Below are positions 19,924 through 28,632 of a stretch of DNA of 64,000 nucleotides, piece by piece. Source of the stretch: Solwaraspora sp. WMMD406 (GTDB lineage Bacteria > Actinomycetota > Actinomycetes > Mycobacteriales > Micromonosporaceae); NCBI RefSeq assembly GCF_029626025.1, contig NZ_JARUBF010000001.1, positions 3,658,001 to 3,722,000 on the forward strand, given 5' to 3'. The notes beneath the pieces are model-generated. The model made no database searches. It was not told the DNA's origin and saw only the letters and a list, made by a program, of their open reading frames with translations. How positions within the stretch are numbered: the first letter of the stretch is position 1; the number at the start of each line of letters is the position of its first letter. The position numbers and the translations under genes are program-made.

Positions 19924-21975
19924 CTATGCGTACGGGACTCCGCCGACCTCCGGCGCGGGCGTCTCGGTGAGCAGACCGGTCAGCAGGTCACCGAGGATGA
20001 TCGACCCGTCCGGACTGAGTACGGACTCCGGGTGGAACTGCACACCGGCGAAGCGGTCCGACCGCAGCGCGTGCACGGCACCGTCCGCGCCGTCCCGGCT
20101 GCACCGCGTCCGACCGTACGGGGTCGGCACGGTGTCGGCGTCGGCGAACGCGGTGAAGCTGGCGTAGAAGCCGACCCGACGCGGCGTACCAAAGAAGTCG
20201 ATCTCCCGCTGCAGTCCCTGGTACGGCATCGGCCGGCGGCGTACCGGCAGCCCCAACCGGTCGGCCAGGAGTTGATGACCCAGACAGACGCCGAGCAACG
20301 GGTGCCGGTGGCGCAACGCCCGCTCCACCAGCCGACCCAGTTCGCGGATCCGGGCCTCGGTCGGATCGCGGGGATCGCCCGGCCCGGGCCCGACCAGGAC
20401 CAGTTCGCCGGCGGCCAGGTCCAGCGCACCGGCCTCGGTCCACGGCACCACCACGACCTCGACCCCCAGTGCCCGCAGCAGATGCGTCAACATCCCGGTG
20501 AAGCTGTCCTCCCCGTCGACCATCACGATCCGGCGGTCGGCGAGCGCGGGTCGGGTCAGCGCGCCGGGTGCCCGCTGATCAAGCCAGAACCGGGCCAACC
20601 GGTCGTTGCGGGCGGCCAGCGCCCGACGTACCGCTGGATGATCGAGCTCGACCACGCCGGTGGTGGCCGCGTCACCGACGGCGGTGATGGTGGAGTGCCT
20701 GGCGGTGTCCGCCGCCCGAGGACCGGGGGCCAGACCCAGCGCCGTGAGTACCGCTGCGGCCTTGGCGTACGTCTCCGCGACCTCCCCGGCCGGGGAGGAG
20801 TGCCGGACCAGCGTCGCTCCGACCGGGACCGCGATCCGCCCGTCCAGGCTGATCTCGGCGGCCCGGATCAGGATCGGCGCGTCCAACGTCTGTTGCCCGT
20901 GCCGGTCGTGGCCGAGCAACGCCAGCACACCCGCGTAGTAGCGGCGTCCCTGCGGCTCGTATCGCGCGATCACCCGGCACGCGTTCTCGATCGGGCTGCC
21001 GGTGACCGTCGGGGCGAACATCGTCTGGCGGAGCACCTCCCGTACGTCGTGGCAGTTGCGTCCGGCCAGCAGGTACTCGGTGTGGGTCAGCCGGGACATC
21101 CGCTTGAGGTACGGCCCGATCACCTGGCCCCCGTGCTCGGCCACGGTGGCCATCATCTTCAGTTCCTCGTCGAGCACCATGTACAGCTCGTCGACTTCCT
21201 TCGGGTCGTCGAGGAAGGCCCGGAGCGTCTCGGCGTCGGGAGGTCCGTCGGGGTGCCGCAGGGTGCCGCTGATCGGGTTCATCATCGCCAGGCCGTCGGT
21301 GACGCTGACATGCCGTTCCGGGGTGGCACCGACCAGGATCCGGGTGCCGGTGTAGACCAGGAACGTCCAGTACGCCCCGTGTTCGTCGCGCAGCAGCCGG
21401 CGGAGCGCGCACAGGCCGGCGGTCAACGCCGCTGACCGCAGCCGCCCCGCCTCGGCCCTACCGTCGGCGTCGGCACCGTAGTCGTCGTCGCGGCGGCCGT
21501 CGTCGGCCAGCCGGGCCTGGAACACCCGACGCAGGACGAAGTTGGCGCCCGCGCCCGCGCCGATCTCCTCCCGCAGAACCCGCCGTACCAGGTCGGCGTA
21601 GGCGTCGTCGGCGATGTCGAAGCCGGCGGCGACGGTAGCCGGCGCGGCGGTCGGCAGGGCCGCGACGAGGTCGGCCATCGGCAGCCGACGGTAGCCCTCG
21701 ACGAGCAGGCACTCCAGCGGAGCGCCGTCGTCGACGTGGGCGAAGCCGCGTTCGCCGATCTGCCGGTAGGGGACCACGGCCAGGGTCGCGGTGGCCGGAT
21801 GGGGCCCGGTGGGCAGCGGGACGTCGGCGAGCCGATCGACCTGCTGCCGTACGCCGGTCAGCAGTTCGGCCTGTCCCTGGTCCGCGCGGTGCAGCAGCGC
21901 GAACGGACCAGGGTCGACTGCCGCGTCGACGCTGGCCAACACGTCGGCGAGGGAGGTGGGAGGAGATGTCAACAT
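19924..21975 (-). CDS. PhzE-like anthranilate / 2-amino-2-deoxyisochorismate synthase (fused glutaminase)
   Basis: A 683-residue fusion. Residues ~100-440 are a chorismate-binding synthase domain (NPISGTLRHPDG, VDELYMVLDEELKMMA, GSPIENACRVI, RRYYAGVLAL). Residues ~470-683 are a type-1 glutamine amidotransferase with catalytic GVCLGHQ and VQFHPES. VDELYMVLDEELKMMA is typical of the PhzE group, which aminates chorismate to ADIC for phenazines and related metabolites, rather than of primary TrpE. No other phenazine genes are nearby, so it may feed anthranilate or ADIC to a pathway elsewhere. ATG 21975 has GAGGAA upstream. A trp-type leader peptide and four complementary segments precede the gene. 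Confidence 0.87.
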   Translation of the reverse strand: MLTSPPTSLADVLASVDAAVDPGPFALLHRADQGQAELLTGVRQQVDRLADVPLPTGPHPATATLAVVPYRQIGERGFAHVDDGAPLECLLVEGYRRLPMADLVAALPTAAPATVAAGFDIADDAYADLVRRVLREEIGAGAGANFVLRRVFQARLADDGRRDDDYGADADGRAEAGRLRSAALTAGLCALRRLLRDEHGAYWTFLVYTGTRILVGATPERHVSVTDGLAMMNPISGTLRHPDGPPDAETLRAFLDDPKEVDELYMVLDEELKMMATVAEHGGQVIGPYLKRMSRLTHTEYLLAGRNCHDVREVLRQTMFAPTVTGSPIENACRVIARYEPQGRRYYAGVLALLGHDRHGQQTLDAPILIRAAEISLDGRIAVPVGATLVRHSSPAGEVAETYAKAAAVLTALGLAPGPRAADTARHSTITAVGDAATTGVVELDHPAVRRALAARNDRLARFWLDQRAPGALTRPALADRRIVMVDGEDSFTGMLTHLLRALGVEVVVVPWTEAGALDLAAGELVLVGPGPGDPRDPTEARIRELGRLVERALRHRHPLLGVCLGHQLLADRLGLPVRRRPMPYQGLQREIDFFGTPRRVGFYASFTAFADADTVPTPYGRTRCSRDGADGAVHALRSDRFAGVQFHPESVLSPDGSIILGDLLTGLLTETPAPEVGGVPYA

Positions 21976-21991
21976 GGGTTCCTCGGGACGG

Positions 21992-22081
21992 GGCGGCCCG
22001 ACAAAGGGCCGTACGGGGAACCCGGCTGGCCGCCTCGACGGGCGGCCGGTGGATACGCGCTAGACGCGGGGCGGGGCCGCC
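21992..22081 (-). promoter_or_regulatory. attenuator-like leader with four complementary 7-nt segments
   Basis: Reading the minus strand, segment A GGCGGCC (22075-22081, inside the leader ORF), B GGCCGCC (22041-22047), C GGCGGCC (22028-22034) and D GGCCGCC (21992-21998) can pair A:B, B:C or C:D, the four-segment logic of classical amino-acid attenuators. B:C makes a tight hairpin with a 6-base loop. No T-tract follows D, and D lies 8 bases before the ribosome site of the PhzE-like gene, so control may be on translation. Confidence 0.6.
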
Positions 22082-22119
22082 AGATCGGCGGTCCGCCAGC
22101 AACGATTGAGCGCGAGCAT
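22060..22119 (-). CDS. trp-type leader peptide (19 residues)
   Basis: The short frame MLALNRCWRTADLAAPPRV has the layout of actinobacterial trp leader peptides (Met-hydrophobic-Ala start, central Trp, then T-A-x-x-A-A), although it holds one Trp where Streptomyces leaders have a run. The Trp codon lies about 15 bases before attenuator segment A, so a ribosome stalled there could mask A. A TACGCT -10-like box (plus positions 22126-22131) ends 6 bases before the ATG, which suggests a leaderless start. Confidence 0.6.
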   Translation of the reverse strand: MLALNRCWRTADLAAPPRV

Positions 22120-22152
22120 GCCGACAGCGTACCGGTCGGGTCGGCCGCTGGG

Positions 22153-22158
22153 TACCGT
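22153..22158 (+). promoter_or_regulatory. -10 box of leaderless promoter for FGGY kinase
   Basis: TACCGT lies 8 bases before ATG 22167; no Shine-Dalgarno is present. Confidence 0.4.
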
Positions 22159-22166
22159 GATGCGCG

Positions 22167-23582
22167 ATGAGCATCCTCGCACTCGATCTCGGCACCTCGT
22201 CGGTACGTGGCCTGATCCTCGACAACGCGGCGGTGCCGCTGCCGGGAGCCCTGGCCCGGCGGAAGGTGGCGTTGGCCGTCGACCGTGACGGCGCCGCCAC
22301 CCTGGACCCCGCCGACTACCTGGCCGCGTTGATCGACTGCGTCGACGATCTCGCGCAGGCGGGCCGGCTCGACGGCGTCGAACTGGTCGCCACCGCCGCC
22401 CAGTGGCACTCGGTGCTGCCGTTGGACGCCACCGGCGCGCCGATCGGACCGTTGATGACCTGGCTGGACACCCGGCCGACGGTGCTGCCCGGCGCGCCCC
22501 GACCGCAGGACGACGCGGACTTCCACCGCCGTACCGGCACGTGGTGGCACCGGTTCTACTGGACCGTACGGCTGCCGTGGCTGCGCCGGCACGGGGCCGA
22601 CCGCCCGGTGCGCTTCGTCGGTCTGCCCGAGTTCGTCTTCGCCGACCTGCTCGACACGGCACCGATGTCCGTCTCGCAGGCATCCGGTACCGGCCTGCTC
22701 GACCTGGTCACCCTGGACTGGGACGCCGAGGCGTGCCAGCTCGCCGGGGTACGCTCGGGTGAGCTGCCCGACCTGGCCGCCGCGGACTGGCGTGGCCGGC
22801 TGCGGGACGGGTACGCCCGCCGCTGGCCGGCGCTGGCGGAGGTGCCCTGGACAGCGGCGATCGGTGACGGTGCCGCGTCCAACATCGGGTCCGGGTGCGT
22901 CGACGCGAGCAGGGCGGCGGTCACTGTCGGCACCTCCGCCGCCGTACGCCTGGTGCAGGCCGCCCCGGCCGGGGTACCGCTTTCGCCGTTGCCGGACAAC
23001 CTGTGGCGATACCGGGTCGACCACACCCGCATCGTGACAGGTCGGGCGTACTCGGCCGGTGGCAACCTCTACGGCTGGGCGAACCGGGAGCTGCGGCTGC
23101 CGCGCGGCGCCGAGCTGGACCGGGCGTTGGACCTGATCGAACCCGGTGAAGGCGTACCGGCCGACCCCCGTTTCGGCGGTGACCGCCCGCCCGGCCGGGC
23201 CCCGGCCGGTGCCGGTGAGCTGCGCGGACTCGGGTTCGGCACGACGGCGGTGGACATCCTCGCCGGCCTGATGGAAGGGGTCTGCAAGCAGGTCGCCGGC
23301 GACCTGGACAGCCTGGAGTCTACGGTGGATGGATCGGTCGACGAGGTGATCCTCGGCGGCGGCGCGCTCGCCGCCTCCCGATGGTGGCGGCGAGCCTTCG
23401 GAGTGGTCCTCGCGCCCCGGCAGGTGCGGTACATGCCGGATCCCGAGGTGGGAGCCACCGGAGCCGCGCTGGTGGCCCTCGGCCGCCTCGACGGCCCGGG
23501 ACCGCTCACCGACATCGGCCAGACGGACGATGCCGACTCGGCGACTAAGTCAGCGCCCGGTCAGCCGCTGTATCCTTCGTGA
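22167..23582 (+). CDS. FGGY-family carbohydrate kinase (gluconokinase-like)
   Basis: A 471-residue sugar kinase of the FGGY/ASKHA fold. ILALDLGTSSVRGLI (phosphate-1 loop), AAVTVGTSAAVRLV (phosphate-2 loop) and EVILGGGALAAS (adenosine motif) are all visible; AAQWHSVLPLDATG with MTWLDTRP resembles gluconate/xylulose kinases. It phosphorylates a free sugar or sugar acid with ATP; gluconate is the best guess but is not proven. It is divergent from the PhzE leader, with only ~45 bp between starts. The last ~40 residues are variable. Confidence 0.85.
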   Translation: MSILALDLGTSSVRGLILDNAAVPLPGALARRKVALAVDRDGAATLDPADYLAALIDCVDDLAQAGRLDGVELVATAAQWHSVLPLDATGAPIGPLMTWLDTRPTVLPGAPRPQDDADFHRRTGTWWHRFYWTVRLPWLRRHGADRPVRFVGLPEFVFADLLDTAPMSVSQASGTGLLDLVTLDWDAEACQLAGVRSGELPDLAAADWRGRLRDGYARRWPALAEVPWTAAIGDGAASNIGSGCVDASRAAVTVGTSAAVRLVQAAPAGVPLSPLPDNLWRYRVDHTRIVTGRAYSAGGNLYGWANRELRLPRGAELDRALDLIEPGEGVPADPRFGGDRPPGRAPAGAGELRGLGFGTTAVDILAGLMEGVCKQVAGDLDSLESTVDGSVDEVILGGGALAASRWWRRAFGVVLAPRQVRYMPDPEVGATGAALVALGRLDGPGPLTDIGQTDDADSATKSAPGQPLYPS

Positions 23583-23682
23583 GTCTTCCCGCAGGTCGCC
23601 GCGTTGACAGCGCGACAGAGCCTGATTGGATGGACTCCGCTCCTCGGCCCGGCCGGCGTCGAGGACAGCGCGAGGAGGCGTG

Positions 23683-26400
23683 GTGGTTGCTCCCGGTGGC
23701 CCATCCGACAGCATGGTGCCCAACCATCGCCGCCGGCTGACCGACAACGGTGGCGTGGTACCCCACCGGCGCCGACTGCGGTTGCGCCCCCGGGACTGGC
23801 GGATGGGCACCAAACTCACCGCCGTGTTGATCATCCCGTCGGTCGCCTTCCTGGTGGTCGCGTCGGTGCAGACCGGATCGCTGGTCGGTCAGGCCACCGT
23901 GCTCAACGGATTCGCCAGCCAGGTCGAGGTCGGCAGCCAGATCACCGCGCTGGTCCACGAACTTCAGCAGGAACGTGACCGTTCGGCCGGGGAACTCGCC
24001 GCGCGGCAGGACGCGCCCGCCCGGTTCGACCCGGTGGTGAGCGCCGAGACGCTGCAGGCGCACTACGACGCCGTCGACCGCCGGATCACCGACTTCCGGG
24101 CCGCCGCCGAGCCGCTGGTCAGCGCGGACGCCGCCTGGCAGGTGGCCTACAGCCGGGTCAGCGAGTCGCTGGACCAACTGCCGTCCCTGCGGGCCTCGGT
24201 CTCCGGCGGCGTGGTCGGCGCGGACACCGTCTTCGGCAACTACACCCGGGCGATCGACGCGCTCCTCACCCTGCTCGCCGAGCCGTCCCCCGGGGTGGAC
24301 CGACCCGATCTGACCCAGGCCGTGCTGCGGTACGTCCAGATCGCCCGGGTGAAGGAGTTCGGATCCCAGATCCGGGCCCGGCTCTACGCCGCCGCCCGCG
24401 TCGGCCAGTACGGACCCGAGGACCTGGTGGAGCTGACCGATCTACGGGCCCAGCAGCTGACCGCGCTCGCCGAGTTCCGGGTGACCGCGACCAACACCCA
24501 GATCGCCCGCTACCAGCAAGCCACCGCCGACGCACGGTTCGGGGCCGCCGTCGCGCTGGAGGAGACCACGATCGCCGGTGGCGCGGCGAGCCCGGCGGTA
24601 CTCGAGCCGGACCAGTGGTGGACCGCCAGCCAGGACCGCCACCAACTGCTGCGCGAGGTCGAATCGGCCGTCCTGGACAACGCGATCAGCCAGGCCGACG
24701 CGCGGAGCACCCAGCAACTGCGGCAGACCCTGCTGGTCGCCGGCGCGGTGCTCGGCGTCTTGTTCATCGCGCTGCTCACCTCGGTGGCGATCGGTCGGTC
24801 CATCGCCCGTTCGCTGCGGACCCTGCGGAGCCAGGCGCTCCAGGTCGCGCAGCTCGACCTGCCGGACGCGCTGCAGCGGCTCCGTTCCGTAGAGGCCGGC
24901 GTGCCGCAGATCGAGGTGGCACCCGCCGCGGTCCGTACCCGCGACGAGGTCGGCGAGGTGGCGGAGGCGTTCGTCGCGGTGCACCGCAGCGCGGTCACCG
25001 TCGCCGTCGAACAGGCGGTGATGCGGCGCAACGTCAACGCGATGTTCGTCAACCTGGCGCGGCGTAGTCAGGTGCTGGTCGAACGCCAACTCGAACTGCT
25101 CGACGAACTCGAACGCGACGAGGGCGACCCGGACCAGTTGGACAACCTCTTCAAGCTCGACCACCTCGCCGCCCGGATGCGCCGTAACGACGAAAGCCTG
25201 TTGGTGCTGGCCGGCACCGAGGCCAGCCGCCGCTGGAGCCAGCCGGTGGCCCTGTCTGCTGTCACCCTCGCGGCCGGCGCCGAGATCGAGCACTATCCCC
25301 GGATCCGGCACGACGTGGAGGAGCACCTGTACATCGTCGGGCACGCCGTCGGTGACCTCGTCCACCTGCTGGCCGAGTTGCTGGAGAACGCGACCGCATT
25401 CTCCCCGCCGTACACCAACGTGCACGTCACCGGATACGAGTACGCCCCGAGCGCGGTCCTGATCGAGGTCACCGACGAAGGCATGGGCATGTCCGCCGAG
25501 GCGCTCGAGCAGGCCAACGCGACCCTCGCCGAACCCCCGGCGGCGGACGTGGCCGCCTCGGAACGGATGGGACTGTTCGTGGTCAGCCATCTGGCGGCCC
25601 GGCTCGGCGTACAGGTGCGGTTGCGGCCCGCCGAGCGTGGACTCGTCGCCAACGTCTGGCTGCCAGCGTCCGTACTCGCCCCCGCACCGCACACCGACGA
25701 CCAACCGGGCAGGAATCCCGCCGCCGCCGGTCGCCGGGCCAGCGATTATCCGACCCGGGAGATCCGAGCGGTCGGGGCGGCGCTGCGCGCCAGCGTGGGC
25801 GAACCGGTCGCGGGTCGGGCACCCGGGGCACCCGGCGGCTATCCGCCCGCCTTCGCCGCCCCCTCGTTCACCGTGCCCGCTCCACCGCCGGCGAACCGGC
25901 CCGAACCCGCCCGGCACCCGGTGTCCGGCGACCACCCGCCGCGCCTGGTGCCGGCACCCCGGGCGGCGCCGGCGTTGCCGGCGGCCCCAGCGGCCGGCCC
26001 GGACCGCACCGGCACGGTCCGGCGCGGAAACCGGCGGAACACACCGACCCGGGCCGAGGACATCCTCGCCTCCGCTGCCGGTGGTGCCGCCGCCAGCGGC
26101 AGCGTCTGGTGGGAGCGGCAGCGGGGACCCGTCGCCCCACTGCCACCGACTCCGGCCCCGGCCGTGGTGCCGGTCACGGCGGGCACCAGCAGCAAGGGCC
26201 TTCCGGTACGGGTGCCGATGGCATCGTTGCCGGTGGCCGCCGAACCCCCCGTCCCCGCGCCACGGGACGAACCGGATCCGGATGCGGTGAGCAGCATGCT
26301 CTCCAGCTTCTATGGCGGCATCCGGCGGGCCGAAGCAGAGCAGACCACCGAGATGACCCTGGCGCCGGTCGGCCGCCGGGGCGAGGAGGAACAGCAGTGA
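23683..26400 (+). CDS. nitrate/nitrite-sensor-like histidine kinase (CvnA type)
   Basis: A 905-residue membrane kinase: helix I at ~37-58, a large extracytoplasmic NIT-type sensor domain (~60-350), helix II at ~352-375 ([20 protein letters not shown]), a HAMP linker, and a HATPase domain with [25 protein letters not shown] and [16 protein letters not shown]. The usual His phosphoacceptor helix is replaced by [22 protein letters not shown], as in conservon kinases. The C-terminal ~250 residues are Pro/Ala-rich and probably disordered. GTG 23683 has AGGAGG 4 bases upstream. The 3' end overlaps the roadblock gene as GTGA. Confidence 0.87.
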   Translation: MVAPGGPSDSMVPNHRRRLTDNGGVVPHRRRLRLRPRDWRMGTKLTAVLIIPSVAFLVVASVQTGSLVGQATVLNGFASQVEVGSQITALVHELQQERDRSAGELAARQDAPARFDPVVSAETLQAHYDAVDRRITDFRAAAEPLVSADAAWQVAYSRVSESLDQLPSLRASVSGGVVGADTVFGNYTRAIDALLTLLAEPSPGVDRPDLTQAVLRYVQIARVKEFGSQIRARLYAAARVGQYGPEDLVELTDLRAQQLTALAEFRVTATNTQIARYQQATADARFGAAVALEETTIAGGAASPAVLEPDQWWTASQDRHQLLREVESAVLDNAISQADARSTQQLRQTLLVAGAVLGVLFIALLTSVAIGRSIARSLRTLRSQALQVAQLDLPDALQRLRSVEAGVPQIEVAPAAVRTRDEVGEVAEAFVAVHRSAVTVAVEQAVMRRNVNAMFVNLARRSQVLVERQLELLDELERDEGDPDQLDNLFKLDHLAARMRRNDESLLVLAGTEASRRWSQPVALSAVTLAAGAEIEHYPRIRHDVEEHLYIVGHAVGDLVHLLAELLENATAFSPPYTNVHVTGYEYAPSAVLIEVTDEGMGMSAEALEQANATLAEPPAADVAASERMGLFVVSHLAARLGVQVRLRPAERGLVANVWLPASVLAPAPHTDDQPGRNPAAAGRRASDYPTREIRAVGAALRASVGEPVAGRAPGAPGGYPPAFAAPSFTVPAPPPANRPEPARHPVSGDHPPRLVPAPRAAPALPAAPAAGPDRTGTVRRGNRRNTPTRAEDILASAAGGAAASGSVWWERQRGPVAPLPPTPAPAVVPVTAGTSSKGLPVRVPMASLPVAAEPPVPAPRDEPDPDAVSSMLSSFYGGIRRAEAEQTTEMTLAPVGRRGEEEQQ

Positions 26401-26819
26401 CGACGCTCAGCCAAGAGGCACGTGACCTGAGCTGGTTGGTGAGCGCGTTCGCCGAACGCGTTCCGGGGGTGGCGCACGCGATCGTCGTGTCCTCCGACGG
26501 GCTGCTGGTAGCCGTGTCGGATCATCTGCCCCGAGACCACGCCGACAAGCTCTCTGCGGTCACCTCCGGGTTGATGAGCATCACGACCGGAGCCGCCCAG
26601 ATGTTCGACAACGACGTGGTCAAGCAGACCGTGGTCGAGATGGGCCGAGGGTACTTCTTGATCATGAACATTCGGGACGGCTCGATCCTCGCCACCCTGG
26701 CCGCCAGCGACGCCGACATCGGGGTCGTCGGCTACGAGATGGCCAGGCTCGCCAAGCAGGCGGGCGAGATGTTGACCCCGGCGTTGCGCGCCGAACTGCA
26801 GCAGGCGCTGCCACGGTGA
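26397..26819 (+). CDS. roadblock/LC7-domain protein (CvnB type)
   Basis: A 140-residue roadblock/LC7 protein ([39 protein letters not shown]). In conservons this protein partners the membrane kinase and a Ras-like GTPase. It starts at GTG 26397, overlapping the kinase stop by 4 bases, with GAGGAGG upstream. The DUF742 (CvnC) and GTPase (CvnD) genes that normally follow are absent; the next gene is on the other strand. Confidence 0.9.
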   Translation: MTTLSQEARDLSWLVSAFAERVPGVAHAIVVSSDGLLVAVSDHLPRDHADKLSAVTSGLMSITTGAAQMFDNDVVKQTVVEMGRGYFLIMNIRDGSILATLAASDADIGVVGYEMARLAKQAGEMLTPALRAELQQALPR

Positions 26820-26889
26820 TCGGCGTGGTACGGTGATCGGCCAGGGCACGGCCGCGTCGGTGGGCCCGTCGCCGGTACGGTCGGCCTGA

Positions 26890-26912
26890 CCGGCACTGCC
26901 TCGGTGTGCCGG
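26890..26912. terminator. short hairpin between convergent genes
   Basis: CCGGCAC (26890-26896) and GTGCCGG (26906-26912) with a 9-base loop lie between the roadblock and Ser/Thr-kinase genes, which converge. Stem is short, so the call is tentative. Confidence 0.4.
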
Positions 26913-26947
26913 CCTCGGTGCGCGTCGGCCAGGCCTCGCCGGGGACG

Positions 26948-28501
26948 TCAGTCGACCAGGTCGGCGACGAGGGACGCCAGCATCAGGTCGAGCTGGATCG
27001 ACAGCGCGGCCTCGACGGTCCCCTCCTGGCGGTGCCCGGCCAACTGCCGGCGTAGCCGGGCAACGTGATCGCGGATCTCGGCTACGCTGGTCCCCTCGGC
27101 GACCGTCGCGCGGAGCCTGTCGGCCGTGTCCCGCAGGTCGGCGGCGGCGTCGGCGCGGATCCGCCCGGTCGTCGACGCGTCCGCGACCAGCAGGTCGAAC
27201 TCGTCGACGAGCAACGCGGCGTTGGCCAGCAGATCGGGCGTCGCCATGGTGGGGTCCGGTGATCGACCGGCCGACGACGGCGTCGGGGTGACCGCGACGG
27301 GGGAGGGCGGACCCGCGAGCTGCTCGTGGGCGGATGGCGGTGACACCAGGAAGGCGGTCGCCACGATCGCGAGCGCCATCACGGCGGCGGCTGCCGCTCC
27401 GCAGAGCCCGACCAGGGCCAGCATCGACCGGGGCCTGGCCCCGGTCCGGCCGGGCCACCCGGCGGCCGGGTCGTCGCGTTCCGGGTCGTACCGTTCCGGG
27501 TCGTACCGGTACCGGTCGAGATGGACGTCGGCCTCGTCGTACCGGTCCAGATGGACGTCGGCCTCGTCGTTCCGGGCCGAGGCCAGCCCGTGCGGTCCGA
27601 CCGGCGCCTCGACCAGCGTACGACCGCCTCGCGGCTGACGGGCTGCGGTCGGTCTCGGCAGCGGAAACTCGACCACGACACCGAGCGCGTCGCGCAGCGC
27701 CACGGCGACTTCACTGGCGGCCGGCCGGCTGGTCGGCTCCTGACCCAGACAGGACAGACAGAGATCGGTCACCGCGGTCGGCAGGCCGTCGACAGCCGGC
27801 CGAGCCGGCAGGTCGTAGCGGCTCAGCCGGGCGGCTGCCTCCTGCCAGTTCCGCACCGCGACCGGCGGCGACCCGGTCAACATCTCGTAGCAGAGCGCGC
27901 CCAGGGCGTAGACGTCGGCGGCGGGATGCGCGGGTCCGTGCTGGAGACGCTCCGGGGCGGCGTACGTCGGGGTGCCGAGGAGCCAACCGCCGTCCGGTTC
28001 CGGCCTGCCGTCGGCGACCGCTGCGATACCGAAGTCGAGGATCTTGGCGCCGCTGGTGGTCAGCATGATGTTGCCGGGTTTGATGTCGCGGTGCACCACG
28101 CCGATCCGGTGCGCGGCGGCAAGACCGCTGGCGACCTGCGCGGTCAGCCAGGCCGCAGCCGGCCAGGGCAACGGGCCTCGGGTGAGCCGGGCGGCGAGAT
28201 TTTCTCCCTCGACCAGTTCGAGAACGAGGTAGGGCAGCGGTGGATCGCCACCGTCGATGTGCGCTTCGCCGTAGTCGTACACCTGGGTGACGTTCGGGTG
28301 GGTGATCCGGGCGGCGGCGCGTGCTTCCCGTCGACACGCCGCTCGCAGACCGGCGGCGATCGGCGGGGTCAACACCTTCACCGCGACGGGCCGGTCCAAC
28401 AGGTCGTCGCGGGCGCGCCAGACCTCGGACATCCCGCCCAACCCGATCCGTTCGCTCAGCACGTACCGCCGGTCGAGTCGGAGGCCGCAAGGGAGGACCA
28501 T
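26948..28501 (-). CDS. membrane-anchored Ser/Thr protein kinase (PASTA-less)
   Basis: A 517-residue Hanks-type kinase. Kinase domain at ~10-275: GLGGMSEVWRARDD (glycine loop), VAVKVL (Lys), VVHRDIKPGNIML (catalytic loop), ILDFGIA (DFG) and GTPTYAAPERL. A juxtamembrane part (~280-355) contains tandem EADVHLDRYD and YDPER repeats, followed by one transmembrane helix (~363-388) and an external, mostly helical domain of ~120 residues with no PASTA repeats. The signal it senses is unknown. ATG 28501 is supported by GGGAGG just upstream. All catalytic residues are present. Confidence 0.88.
   Translation of the reverse strand: MVLPCGLRLDRRYVLSERIGLGGMSEVWRARDDLLDRPVAVKVLTPPIAAGLRAACRREARAAARITHPNVTQVYDYGEAHIDGGDPPLPYLVLELVEGENLAARLTRGPLPWPAAAWLTAQVASGLAAAHRIGVVHRDIKPGNIMLTTSGAKILDFGIAAVADGRPEPDGGWLLGTPTYAAPERLQHGPAHPAADVYALGALCYEMLTGSPPVAVRNWQEAAARLSRYDLPARPAVDGLPTAVTDLCLSCLGQEPTSRPAASEVAVALRDALGVVVEFPLPRPTAARQPRGGRTLVEAPVGPHGLASARNDEADVHLDRYDEADVHLDRYRYDPERYDPERDDPAAGWPGRTGARPRSMLALVGLCGAAAAAVMALAIVATAFLVSPPSAHEQLAGPPSPVAVTPTPSSAGRSPDPTMATPDLLANAALLVDEFDLLVADASTTGRIRADAAADLRDTADRLRATVAEGTSVAEIRDHVARLRRQLAGHRQEGTVEAALSIQLDLMLASLVADLVD
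27511..27570. repeat. two tandem 30-bp repeats in kinase juxtamembrane coding region
   Basis: Near-identical 30-bp units at 27511-27540 and 27541-27570 encode the doubled (DEADVHLDRY) peptide; 15-bp GGGTCGTACC(G)-type units just before (27483-27512) encode YDPER repeats. Confidence 0.75.
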
Positions 28502-28632
28502 GGCCCCAGTCTGTCCCTGGCCCGGCGCCCCGCGCGTGGTTTCGCTGTCACCGACCGACAGGTTCCATCCGTCGGCTGACCCGCCCGTCGAGCTGGCTCT
28601 CGGGTCGCGTCAGCCGCAGCCTTCGATCCGGT

